Origin: an uncultured Lachnospiraceae bacterium
GTDB lineage: Bacteria > Bacillota > Clostridia > Lachnospirales > Lachnospiraceae
Reading direction: 5' to 3'
Assembly: GCA_946534145.1 (NCBI GenBank)
Contig: CAMNCH010000014.1
Coordinates: 1 to 32,228 of the forward strand
DNA: 32,228 nucleotides
The notes under the pieces are model-generated. The model made no database searches and had not been told where the DNA came from. It saw only the letters and a program-made list of their open reading frames with translations. Below, one piece after another: positions 13,605-20,995 of this stretch (position 1 is the first letter of the stretch; every line of letters starts with the position of its first letter). The position numbers and the translations under genes were made by a program.

Positions 13605-14959
13605 TTCTTTTCCCTCCTTAACGGACATCTGCCTAACATAAGAGCCGAATACTCACGTCTCTTTTTGCAGGTATCGCTGTTCCAGATGGTCTCCCAGTCT
13701 TCTTTTAAGAAATTGCCGAGAGCATCGGAAGAAAGCCAGCTCTGGCAGGGTACAACGTTACCGCCGGGAGTGATGGCCATGTTGCTTAAGCAGGCTCCGC
13801 AGTTGGGTGTGGACAAAGCATGCTCTTTAAAGAACTCTTCGTCAATCCAGCCGGGTGATGTGAAGCTTATCTCCATGCCGTTTGCATATGCGTAATCGCT
13901 TGCGGCAGCCAGAACATCTTCAATTTCCTTGGGTGAAAGCTGAAGTTCCTCGGACTTGTCCGTAAGGGCATTACCTGTGGTAATAAGACCCGAGCAGGTT
14001 ACATATGTAACACCGAGACCCTTTAAGAATTCAAGAGTCTTAACATAATCTTTGTTGAGTGTGCAAAGAGGTGTGTTGATGCTTAAGTTAAGACCCGCTT
14101 CAAGTGCATTCTTAATGCCTGCCACAGTATCGTCGTAGTGGTCGGCACCCACAAGTTTATTGTGAATGTCTTTATCGCAGGAGTAAAAAGTAATCTGAAC
14201 GCTGTCGATTTCGTTGTCAAAAAGCTTCGCACAGTATTCTTTGGTAAGCTTGATACCGTTTGTGTTAAGACGGGAAACAAACCATCTTGCGTGGTCGATA
14301 AGTTCAAACAGATCCTCACGCATGGTGGGCTCGCCGCCGGTAAAGGTAACCTGGGTTACACCGATTTTCTTAAGTTTGTCAAGGATTTCTAACCACTGAG
14401 CAGTGGTAAGTTCCTGTTCCTCGGCATGGGTCTGTCCCGCCGCATAGCAATGCACGCAGCACTGGTTGCAGTTCCACTTGCCGCTCTTCTCCATAGCGCT
14501 TACCATAAGGTCCATTCTGTGGGGTGCGGTCATGTGGTCGGCATAATCGCCGATGTTCATGTAACCGATATCCTCACTCACTTCTTCACCGTAAGCTACC
14601 TGTTTGAAGGTTTCCATCATACGGTTGATGTCTTCTCTGAAGCGCTTTTTGGAGGTAAAAGGGAACACCTTTTTAACAGCCTTGCAGGTGTTCTCAAGTA
14701 TGCTCTCCACATCCTCATCGGACACCTCACGGCCGTGATATTTGTTAACTTCTCTTATAAATTCAGCCAAAAGAATGCTCCATGAATAATTCACGGGGAT
14801 TATATCCTGGCCGTTAATAATGGCTACGCTGGGCGCAAGCCTTCCGCCGTCAATCTTGGGCGGAATCAGATGGATACGCACAACACCGGGACCCTCGGGA
14901 TTGAGAGTGGTGTGAACGACCTCTGTAAAATTTTCACGCATGTACTTTTTTAAAGTCAT
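13601..14959 (-). CDS. radical SAM/SPASM peptide-modifying enzyme with N-terminal PqqD/RRE-like region
   Basis: A 452-residue protein. Residues 45-100 (NGQDIIPVNYSWSILLAEFI..., then a helix with VSDEDVESIL) have the strand-helix pattern of a PqqD-like RiPP recognition element. The radical SAM core starts at Cys164, Cys168 and Cys171 (CNQCCVHC, the CX3CX2C site for the SAM-binding 4Fe-4S cluster) and has GGEP at 208-211. The C-terminal domain looks like SPASM: Cys387, Cys390, GGNVVPC at 399-405, GNF, W, and later Cys431 and Cys445. It ends soon after Cys445, so the last SPASM cysteines seem to be missing. The start at 14959 has GAGGAA eight bases upstream; a longer frame from 15013 has none. 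It overlaps the Cys-repeat gene, its likely substrate. The linkage chemistry cannot be told from sequence. Confidence 0.88.
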   Translation of the reverse strand: MTLKKYMRENFTEVVHTTLNPEGPGVVRIHLIPPKIDGGRLAPSVAIINGQDIIPVNYSWSILLAEFIREVNKYHGREVSDEDVESILENTCKAVKKVFPFTSKKRFREDINRMMETFKQVAYGEEVSEDIGYMNIGDYADHMTAPHRMDLMVSAMEKSGKWNCNQCCVHCYAAGQTHAEEQELTTAQWLEILDKLKKIGVTQVTFTGGEPTMREDLFELIDHARWFVSRLNTNGIKLTKEYCAKLFDNEIDSVQITFYSCDKDIHNKLVGADHYDDTVAGIKNALEAGLNLSINTPLCTLNKDYVKTLEFLKGLGVTYVTCSGLITTGNALTDKSEELQLSPKEIEDVLAAASDYAYANGMEISFTSPGWIDEEFFKEHALSTPNCGACLSNMAITPGGNVVPCQSWLSSDALGNFLKEDWETIWNSDTCKKRREYSALMLGRCPLRREKK

Positions 14960-14999
14960 CTTGAAAATTCCTCTTCTTTCTCTAAACTCTACATTAGTG

Positions 15000-15026
15000 A
15001 TTCTATCATACATCTCACAAAGTCAA
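15000..15026 (-). promoter_or_regulatory. promoter of the radical SAM/Cys-repeat/glycosyltransferase operon
   Basis: Minus strand: -35 TTGACT (15021-15026) and an extended -10 TGA TAGAAT (15000-15005), spacer 15 bp. The spacer is short, but the extended -10 compensates. It lies about 40 bases before the start at 14959. Confidence 0.45.
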
Positions 15027-15054
15027 AAGAAAAACCTTTGCAAAATAAAGTGTT

Positions 15055-15972
15055 CTATTTCTTCTTTTCAGTACCCGCAACAGGTATAAGTCTTTCTTTC
15101 ATTGCATTTAATACTTTTTTCTTGTCCGCGCTCCAAAGGGGGGCCACGAGGATTTTTTTGTCTCCGTCACCGGTAAGTCTGTGAATGACTGTATCCGGGG
15201 GAAGTTCTTTAATGCAGTCGCATACAATATCAATGTACTCTTCCATTGAGAGAGTTTTAAACAAACCGGCTTCGTAATCCTTAAGTAAATCAGTTCCCTT
15301 AAGTACGTGAAGAAGCTGGAGTTTTATGCCCTTCGAGCCTGATGCTCCCACATGTCTTACGGTTTTAAGCATGTCTTCTTTTGACTCGCCCGGAAGTCCC
15401 AGGATAACATGTGTTATCACTTCTATGCCGGCTTCACAAAGATTCTTGACCGCCTCATCGTATACTGATGTTTTATAGCCGCGACGTATGTATCCGATGC
15501 TCTCTTCTTTTACGGTCTGAAGTCCAAGCTCCACCCAGACGGGCTTGACTGCATTTAAGTCTTTTAAAACAGTCAGAACATCGTCCCCGAGGCAATCCGG
15601 TCGGGTGGCTATGGATATGCAGCATACTTCCGGGTCTGAGGCGGCTTCAAGATATTTTTCTTTTAGTTTACATAAGTCACCGTATGTATTGGTAAACGCT
15701 TGAAAATACGCTATGTATTTAACGGTCTCATTCTTTGGATTTTTGGCCTTAATGAATTCTTTGCCGAGCTTTAACTGCTCCTTTACGGAAAGGTTTCTGT
15801 CTCCCGCAAAATCCCCCGACCCTCCCGCAGAACAAAAAATGCAGCCTCTCGTATCAAGAGTACCGTCTCTGTTTGGGCAGGTACATCCTGCATCCAGGGA
15901 AAGCTTTAAAACCTTGCAGCCAAAACGTTCCTTAAGATAGTTGTTAAGTGAGTAATAGGGTATCTTTTCCAT
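15055..15972 (-). CDS. yhcC: TIGR01212-type radical SAM protein, YhcC-like
   Basis: A 305-residue protein that matches the TIGR01212/YhcC family in length and motifs: YYSLNNYLKERFG at the N-terminus and the unusual cluster site GCTCPNRDGTLDTRGCIFC (cysteines at about 30, 32 and 45-48), followed by AGGSGDFAG. Later motifs are SIATRPDCL, VELGLQT, THVILGLPGES and KLQLLHVLKGT. The family has an Elp3-like radical SAM core; its function is not established. No ribosome site stands before the ATG. A possible extended -10 (TGATACCAT) ends six bases upstream, so a leaderless transcript is conceivable. It follows the family elsewhere in being a single gene. It is not obviously linked to the peptide-modifying operon downstream, which has its own promoter. 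Confidence 0.92.
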   Translation of the reverse strand: MEKIPYYSLNNYLKERFGCKVLKLSLDAGCTCPNRDGTLDTRGCIFCSAGGSGDFAGDRNLSVKEQLKLGKEFIKAKNPKNETVKYIAYFQAFTNTYGDLCKLKEKYLEAASDPEVCCISIATRPDCLGDDVLTVLKDLNAVKPVWVELGLQTVKEESIGYIRRGYKTSVYDEAVKNLCEAGIEVITHVILGLPGESKEDMLKTVRHVGASGSKGIKLQLLHVLKGTDLLKDYEAGLFKTLSMEEYIDIVCDCIKELPPDTVIHRLTGDGDKKILVAPLWSADKKKVLNAMKERLIPVAGTEKKK

Positions 15973-16013
15973 AGGCTTATGGTATCATTTCTTTTCAAAA
16001 AATTAAATCCATA

Positions 16014-16031
16014 AACAATTTATAAATTGTT
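16014..16031. repeat. perfect 18-bp palindrome abutting CIRCE
   Basis: AACAATTTATAAATTGTT is its own reverse complement. It overlaps the first two bases of the CIRCE element and lies in the UP-element position of the hsp20 promoter, between two divergent genes. It could be a second operator or only an AT-rich UP element. Confidence 0.7.
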
Positions 16032-16056
16032 AGCACTCGCTCTTGACGAGTGCTAA
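16030..16056 (+). promoter_or_regulatory. CIRCE operator (HrcA binding site)
   Basis: TTAGCACTC, nine bases, GAGTGCTAA: an exact match to the CIRCE consensus. HrcA bound here should block the promoter, because the -35 box lies inside the element. It implies heat-shock derepression of hsp20. Confidence 0.97.
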
Positions 16057-16071
16057 CAATCGAGTTATAAC
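16043..16071 (+). promoter_or_regulatory. hsp20 promoter inside CIRCE
   Basis: -35 TTGACG (16043-16048), a 17-bp spacer and -10 TATAAC (16066-16071). The -35 box spans the centre and the right half-site of CIRCE. Two small hairpins follow in the leader: GAGGAA/TTCCTC (16083-16098) near the 5' end and CGGC/GCCG around 16114-16125. Confidence 0.85.
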
Positions 16072-16152
16072 GTAGTCAGAAAGAGGAAATAATTCCTCGT
16101 AAGTAAACAAACACCGGCCAAGGCCGATCACATATTTAAGGAGGTAACTATT

Positions 16153-16572
16153 ATGTTTATGCCCGGATTATTTGATGAATTTTTTGATGATTTTGCAAGA
16201 CCTGCAGTAGTAAGAAGAGGTAACACCGCTGCGGCTCAGATTATGAAGACAGATGTGAAGGAACTTGATAACGGATTCGATCTCGATATCGAACTTCCCG
16301 GTTACAAGAAAGACGATCTTCAGCTTGAGTTAAAGGAAGGTTACTTAACAGTCTCCGCTTCCAAGAAAGTTGATAACAACGATGAAAAGAAAGGCACCTA
16401 CATCCGTCGCGAACGTTTCGTAGGCACCAGCTCCAGAAGCTTCTATGTAGGCGAGGAAGTTACTCAGGAAGACATTAAGGCCAAATTTGAAGACGGTATT
16501 CTTAACATCTTCGTTCCCAAGAAAGAAGCTCAGCCCAAGATTCCCGAATCCAAGTACATTGCAATTGAATAA
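16153..16572 (+). CDS. small heat-shock protein, Hsp20/alpha-crystallin family
   Basis: A 139-residue ATP-independent holdase. The alpha-crystallin domain spans about residues 30-125: it starts with MKTDVKELDNGFDLDIELPGYKKDDL and has the family motif FEDGILNIFVPK. The N-terminal arm is short (MFMPGLFDEFFDDF). The C-terminus carries an I-X-I motif (YIAIE), used for oligomer assembly. AAGGAGGT lies at 16138-16145, eight bases before the ATG. It is monocistronic, controlled by CIRCE, and ends at a bidirectional terminator. Identification is secure. Confidence 0.97.
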   Translation: MFMPGLFDEFFDDFARPAVVRRGNTAAAQIMKTDVKELDNGFDLDIELPGYKKDDLQLELKEGYLTVSASKKVDNNDEKKGTYIRRERFVGTSSRSFYVGEEVTQEDIKAKFEDGILNIFVPKKEAQPKIPESKYIAIE

Positions 16573-16584
16573 GCTTCATAAATT

Positions 16585-16619
16585 AAGCCCCGGCAGGATA
16601 CTTCCCGTCGGGGCTTTTA
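16585..16619 (+). terminator. bidirectional terminator between hsp20 and the GGDEF gene
   Basis: Stem AAGCCCCG / CGGGGCTT with a 16-base loop that can pair further (GC/GT), then TTTTATT on the plus strand. On the minus strand the arm ends in CTTAATT. It serves hsp20 well and the convergent gene less clearly. Confidence 0.85.
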
Positions 16620-16625
16620 TTATGC

Positions 16626-17936
16626 CTATAAAACTGTCATGCGGTTTCTTCCGCTTTCTTTGGATGCGTAAAGGGCTCTGTCCACACGCTCAAAGGCTTT
16701 TTCAAAAGAATCGTCCTTCTTAACTTCCGTAACACCTATGGAGCAGGTAATGTGGCCTATTTCGGGAAAGTCTGAGAACTCTACTTCTCTTCTTAAGGCT
16801 TCCGCATTTTCTTTTACCTTGTCAAAGTTCTTACCGCGGTATACAATCACGAATTCTTCACCGCCCCAGCGGCCGACTTCGGCATCTTTTCCTTTAATAA
16901 ACTCTTTCAAGAGACCCGAGAAGTGCTTAAGTACTTTATCTCCCGCAGCATGTCCGTGAGTGTCGTTAACATTCTTAAAGTGGTCAAGGTCAAGCATCAT
17001 CAGTGCCACAGGCTCCCCTTCTTTTTTCAATGAATCCAGGGCATTAATAATCTCGGTTTTAATGCTTCCGTGATTCATAAGCTCGGTAAGGGAATCCTTC
17101 TGTGCAAGGTTCTCATACTTTTTAAGTGTCGCAAAGAGCTCTTCGGAATTATCATTTATATCCTGAACCAGAAATACGAAACGAAAATCCTCTTCGTTTT
17201 TTGTCTTAACACGGTTAAAAATCAATTTAACCCATATAAGCCTGCCTTCAAGATTGACCATCTGACAGTCAAAAGAAGTCATACGGCCGGGAGCAAGATT
17301 GGCCTTTAAGTATTCGGGGTCCGTAACTTTTAGAAACAATTCTTTGTCATCCGGCCCTATCATGTTGACAATCATGAGACGCCACTCGCTGTACTTAAGG
17401 GCCGCATTAACCGTATCGTCCGAAATCTCGCTTACATTTATACTGCCGGTGGTGTCCTCCACAAGATCCACATACATGGAGAAAAGGTATGAGCTTTGAA
17501 TAGCGTTAACCTTACCGGTGGTCATGTATTCCTGCTTGTATTCGTCGGCCAGTTCGTCCATTGTAAAAATATATTTGTCGGGAGCGTTAACTATAGGATA
17601 CACATTTAGCTGAATAATACTCGGCTCATTGCTTCCTTCTTTGTAAAGTTTAAGTCTCCTGCTGTATTTTCCTTTAAAATCGCCGTAGTATGATACAAAA
17701 GACTTATAGTCACCCACGACTTTTTCATTGGAATTGGCAAGATGAAACCATAGCTTTTCTATCAGGTCATGGTAATTACCCGTTTCTTCAACAAGATTAT
17801 CAGAAAAAAAGCCTCTTCTAACCAAGGTTTTATACTTATTTTCCTTGCTGTCGGCAATAATTACGGCATCAACGCTTTCTTCAAGCAGTCCCACTACATC
17901 GCTCAATGTGTAATCTTCAATTCGCTTTTCTGACAT
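16626..17936 (-). CDS. diguanylate cyclase with N-terminal PAS-like sensor region
   Basis: A 436-residue soluble protein. Residues 1-265 lack membrane helices and look like two PAS-type folds; the second has SEWRLMIVNMIGPDDKELF and a terminal FVFLVQDIND. Residues 275-436 are a GGDEF domain with DSLTELMNHGS, the metal and substrate residues in MLDLDHFKNVNDTHGHAAGD and an intact signature GGEEF at 358-362, so cyclic di-GMP synthesis is expected. The inhibitory RxxD site before the signature is replaced (KGKD), so product inhibition may be weak. AAGGGAG precedes the ATG by five bases. It is a single gene. The signal sensed is unknown. Confidence 0.93.
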   Translation of the reverse strand: MSEKRIEDYTLSDVVGLLEESVDAVIIADSKENKYKTLVRRGFFSDNLVEETGNYHDLIEKLWFHLANSNEKVVGDYKSFVSYYGDFKGKYSRRLKLYKEGSNEPSIIQLNVYPIVNAPDKYIFTMDELADEYKQEYMTTGKVNAIQSSYLFSMYVDLVEDTTGSINVSEISDDTVNAALKYSEWRLMIVNMIGPDDKELFLKVTDPEYLKANLAPGRMTSFDCQMVNLEGRLIWVKLIFNRVKTKNEEDFRFVFLVQDINDNSEELFATLKKYENLAQKDSLTELMNHGSIKTEIINALDSLKKEGEPVALMMLDLDHFKNVNDTHGHAAGDKVLKHFSGLLKEFIKGKDAEVGRWGGEEFVIVYRGKNFDKVKENAEALRREVEFSDFPEIGHITCSIGVTEVKKDDSFEKAFERVDRALYASKESGRNRMTVL

Positions 17937-18037
17937 AACTTCTCCCTTATCCGCAACGCGTCAACAAGCATCTTTGTACGGTCTGCTACCGCCTGACACC
18001 CATTGTAGGTAAAAAGAAATAACGAATAATAAAATTC

Positions 18038-19162
18038 CTAAATATCAATATCCTGAACCACATTAAACTTATAGTCGGGGAAACTTTCACCCAGTTTTTT
18101 CCTTATCTCTGTAATGAGCTCTCCGCGCTCTTTTATGTTGTAGTCAATGATTACATCAAGATTGATAATTTTTTTCTTCTCATCGCAGAAATAACCGTGA
18201 GCCTGAATCACGCCTTCAAAAGCTGCAACCGTTCTTAATACGTCGGAGCGAAGCTTCGTCATTTCATCGCTTTTTGTATTCACGGAATAAATACCGATAC
18301 CCGTCATGGCTATTCCGTGCCGCGCATAGACATTGGCTGCTATTCTGCGTTCCATTGCATCGATTTCCGTAGCTGTCATAGTCTCCGGTACTTCCACATG
18401 CACGGAACCCGTAAACTTGCCGGGGCCGTAGCTGTGAAGGATTAAATCGTAGGCATTTCCAACCGCTTCGTCTTCGCAGATTGTTTTTTTGACAGAATCC
18501 GTAAATTCCTTGGGCGCACGCTTGCCAAGAATCTCATCAAGTGTGGACATAAGCATCTCTATGCCGGCCTTGATAATAAAACATGCAATAAAAATGCCCA
18601 CATAGGCTTCAAGATTAATATTAAACAGCACAAATACCAGTGCAGATATCAGCACTGAAAAAGAAAGTACCGAATCAAAAAGCGCATCCGCTCCCGACTC
18701 AATCAGTGCATCCGACATAACCTTTTCGCCCGTTTTTTTGACATAACGTCCCAAAACAAATTTGGCCGCCACCGCTATGGCAATCATGACCAGTGTAACG
18801 GTGGAATAGTCAACGTCTGTCGGATTAAAAACTTTTTTAACCGATTCCACCAAAGAAGTAATGCCTGCATAAACAACAAGAGCGGCAATAATCATGGCAC
18901 TCAGGTACTCTATGCGCCCGTATCCCAAAGGATGCTTCTTGTCGGGAGCTTTGCCCGCAAGTTTGGTGCCCACTATCGTAATGACCGAAGAAAGGGCATC
19001 CGAAAAATTATTAACCGCGTCGAGTACAATTGCCACGGAATTGGACAAAAGACCAAAGAATGCCTTGACTCCCGCCAAAAGACAATTGGCTACAATGCCG
19101 ATGATACCTGTTCTGACTATAATTCTGCTTCTTTCCGAAGATGAACCGCTGTTATTTTCCAT
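18038..19162 (-). CDS. cation diffusion facilitator family metal transporter
   Basis: A 374-residue metal/proton antiporter with six membrane helices and a cytosolic C-terminal domain. The family signature is seen as SNSVAIVLDAVNNFSDALSS in helix II and ESGADALFDS in helix V. The site residues are Asn/Asp in both (DxxxD in helix V, not HxxxD), a pattern linked to manganese rather than zinc in the family; the metal is not proved. HPLGYGRIEYLSA follows helix II. The C-terminal extension is long, with a second ferredoxin-like stretch after residue 300. The ATG at 19162 has GGGAGG seven bases upstream; the ATG at 19177 is part of that site. Promoter and ribosome site are interlocked with the upstream terminator. 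Confidence 0.93.
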   Translation of the reverse strand: MENNSGSSSERSRIIVRTGIIGIVANCLLAGVKAFFGLLSNSVAIVLDAVNNFSDALSSVITIVGTKLAGKAPDKKHPLGYGRIEYLSAMIIAALVVYAGITSLVESVKKVFNPTDVDYSTVTLVMIAIAVAAKFVLGRYVKKTGEKVMSDALIESGADALFDSVLSFSVLISALVFVLFNINLEAYVGIFIACFIIKAGIEMLMSTLDEILGKRAPKEFTDSVKKTICEDEAVGNAYDLILHSYGPGKFTGSVHVEVPETMTATEIDAMERRIAANVYARHGIAMTGIGIYSVNTKSDEMTKLRSDVLRTVAAFEGVIQAHGYFCDEKKKIINLDVIIDYNIKERGELITEIRKKLGESFPDYKFNVVQDIDI

Positions 19163-19208
19163 AAAAAAACCTCCCATGCCGGTTAAAGTAATTATAGCAT
19201 GGAAGGTT
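19163..19208 (-). promoter_or_regulatory. SulP-gene terminator overlapping the CDF-gene promoter and ribosome site
   Basis: Minus strand: a 12-base inverted repeat AACCTTCCATGC / GCATGGGAGGTT (one mismatch, 17-base loop), then TTTTTTT, a good intrinsic terminator 17 bases after the SulP stop. The loop holds an extended -10, TGC TATAAT (-10 at 19191-19196). The 3' arm holds the GGGAGG ribosome site of the CDF gene, and the T run is the spacer before its ATG. A transcript started at this -10 lacks the 5' arm and cannot form the terminator. Confidence 0.75.
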
Positions 19209-19225
19209 ATAGATTTGTGAGAAAA

Positions 19226-20875
19226 CTAATTGGCAGCCCTTTCCAAAGCGGCATCGATGTGCTCACAGAAGTTGTCGGCACCGATTTCATCGTAAAGACC
19301 GCACTTTTTCAAAGCATTCATGGGCTGCTCGTTAACGTGGGAAAGAATGAGTCGCACGTTTTTGTCCTTACAGTCGTCAGCGAGGGTCTTTAAAGCATTG
19401 ATGGCTGTTGAATCGATGGCATTTACGCTACGCATTCTCAGCACCAGATTCTTCATTTCTTCTTTTACCGAAATGGTAAGAATCTTGTCTGCCGCGCCAA
19501 AGAACATAGGTCCGGATATTTCATAAACCATGGTATCCGCGGGAACCTTACGAAGGCTGATGGAGTCGGGGTCGTTTTCATCGTCCACAAGTTTCCAGCC
19601 CTTTACAAGGGTCTCTTCGCTCATTCTCTTGATAAAAAGAATGCAGGTCACAATCATGCCGACCTCGATGGCTACCACAAGGTCAAATACTACCGTAAGT
19701 ACAAATGTTGCCACCAAAACAATGATGTCTGAAACAGGGGCTTTTTTGCACTGGTTAACGAAGGTGCGCCAGCCTGACATATTGTACGCTACCATAAAAA
19801 GAATGGCTGCGATGGTGGGCATGGGAATGAGTGCCGCATAAGGCATAAGCACCACAAGGATAAGACCTAACACTACCGCATGAACCATAGCCGCGATGGG
19901 TGTGCGGCCGCCGTTCTTAACGTTGGCTGCCGTACGGGCAATGGCGCCTGTTGCGGGAATACCGCCGAAAAGTGCGCTGGCGATGTTACCTGCACCCTGG
20001 GCAATAAGCTCGGTATTGGAGTTGTGTCTTGAGTTGACCATTGAGTCCGATACAACGCAGGACAAAAGTGACTCGATAGCCGCAAGTACCGCAATGGTAA
20101 AGGCATTGGGCAAGAGGTCCTTAATCATGCCAAAGGAAACATCGGGAAGCGAAAACTTCGGAAGACTTGCGGAAATGGTGTAGAGGTCTCCGATGGTATT
20201 AACCTTCATGTCAAGAAGCATAACCATAAAGATTCCTACGATTACCGCAATAAGTGAAGGGGGAATCTTGGTTAAAAATTTGGGCCTCTTTATCATGGGC
20301 CATACAATAAGAATCGCAAGGCTCACAGCGCCTACAATAAGTGCCTGATAATTTATGGTGTTTATAAATTTAAAGTCATAGATAAGTTTGTCCAGGGTCT
20401 CTACCAAAGGTTCTTCGGATACAACGGAAAGTCCGAGGAAATCCTTAATCTGGCCGATTAAAATTGTAACTGCAATACCTGCGGTAAAACCGGTGGTAAT
20501 GGTGTAAGGAATAAATTTAATAAGGGTACCCAGCTTGCAAAGGCCCATGACGATAAGAATAATGCCCGCCATAATGGTAGCCACCACAAGACCGCTCATG
20601 CCCTTGGTAGCTACAATTCCCGCTACAATAGTGGCAAAGGCCGCCGTAGGACCGGACACCTGAACTCTGCTACCGCCGAGGAAGGCTATTACAAAGCCCG
20701 CAACGATTGCGGTGTAAAGTCCCTGCTCGGGGGATACTCCCGATGCAATGGCAAGAGCTATGGATAAAGGAAGGGCGATTATCGCAACAATGATACCTGC
20801 GATTACGTCCTTAACAAACTGTTCTTTGGAATAGGTCTTCATTACTGAAAACAACTTCGGTTTAAAGGTTTTCAT
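19226..20875 (-). CDS. SulP family anion transporter with STAS domain
   Basis: A protein of about 549 residues. The transmembrane part (about residues 1-410) shows the SulP signature: AGIIVAIIALPLSIALAIASG, VSPEQGLYTAIVAG, GGSRVQVSGPTAAF and later GGIPATGAIARTAAN. The C-terminal STAS domain has MVYEISGPMFFGAADKI and the conserved VNAIDSTAINAL loop. The family carries sulfate, bicarbonate or other anions with sodium or protons; the substrate cannot be told here. The ATG at 20875 has GGAGG four bases upstream; the longer frame from 20932 has no ribosome site. It has a good promoter and its own terminator. Confidence 0.93.
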   Translation of the reverse strand: MKTFKPKLFSVMKTYSKEQFVKDVIAGIIVAIIALPLSIALAIASGVSPEQGLYTAIVAGFVIAFLGGSRVQVSGPTAAFATIVAGIVATKGMSGLVVATIMAGIILIVMGLCKLGTLIKFIPYTITTGFTAGIAVTILIGQIKDFLGLSVVSEEPLVETLDKLIYDFKFINTINYQALIVGAVSLAILIVWPMIKRPKFLTKIPPSLIAVIVGIFMVMLLDMKVNTIGDLYTISASLPKFSLPDVSFGMIKDLLPNAFTIAVLAAIESLLSCVVSDSMVNSRHNSNTELIAQGAGNIASALFGGIPATGAIARTAANVKNGGRTPIAAMVHAVVLGLILVVLMPYAALIPMPTIAAILFMVAYNMSGWRTFVNQCKKAPVSDIIVLVATFVLTVVFDLVVAIEVGMIVTCILFIKRMSEETLVKGWKLVDDENDPDSISLRKVPADTMVYEISGPMFFGAADKILTISVKEEMKNLVLRMRSVNAIDSTAINALKTLADDCKDKNVRLILSHVNEQPMNALKKCGLYDEIGADNFCEHIDAALERAAN

Positions 20876-20911
20876 ACATCCTCCGCTAAATATATAAATG
20901 CAAACGACTGT

Positions 20912-20940
20912 ATTATAAAACTCGACAATCAATGAAACAA
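20912..20940 (-). promoter_or_regulatory. promoter of the SulP gene
   Basis: Minus strand: -35 TTGTTT (20935-20940), a 17-bp spacer and a perfect -10 TATAAT (20912-20917), about 40 bases before the start at 20875. Confidence 0.8.
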
Positions 20941-20995
20941 TTGTGATTATTGCTAAAAACCGCTGTCCTCACGTCCGATTTACAGTTTTATTTCA

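Noticed and set aside
13601..14959. The radical SAM gene as the missing queE
   Set aside because: QueE is about half this length and lacks a SPASM domain; the N-terminal region and SPASM-type cysteines point to peptide modification.
15055..15972. YhcC-like radical SAM gene as a second maturase of the Cys-repeat protein
   Set aside because: It fits the widespread single-gene TIGR01212 family, and the downstream operon has its own promoter.
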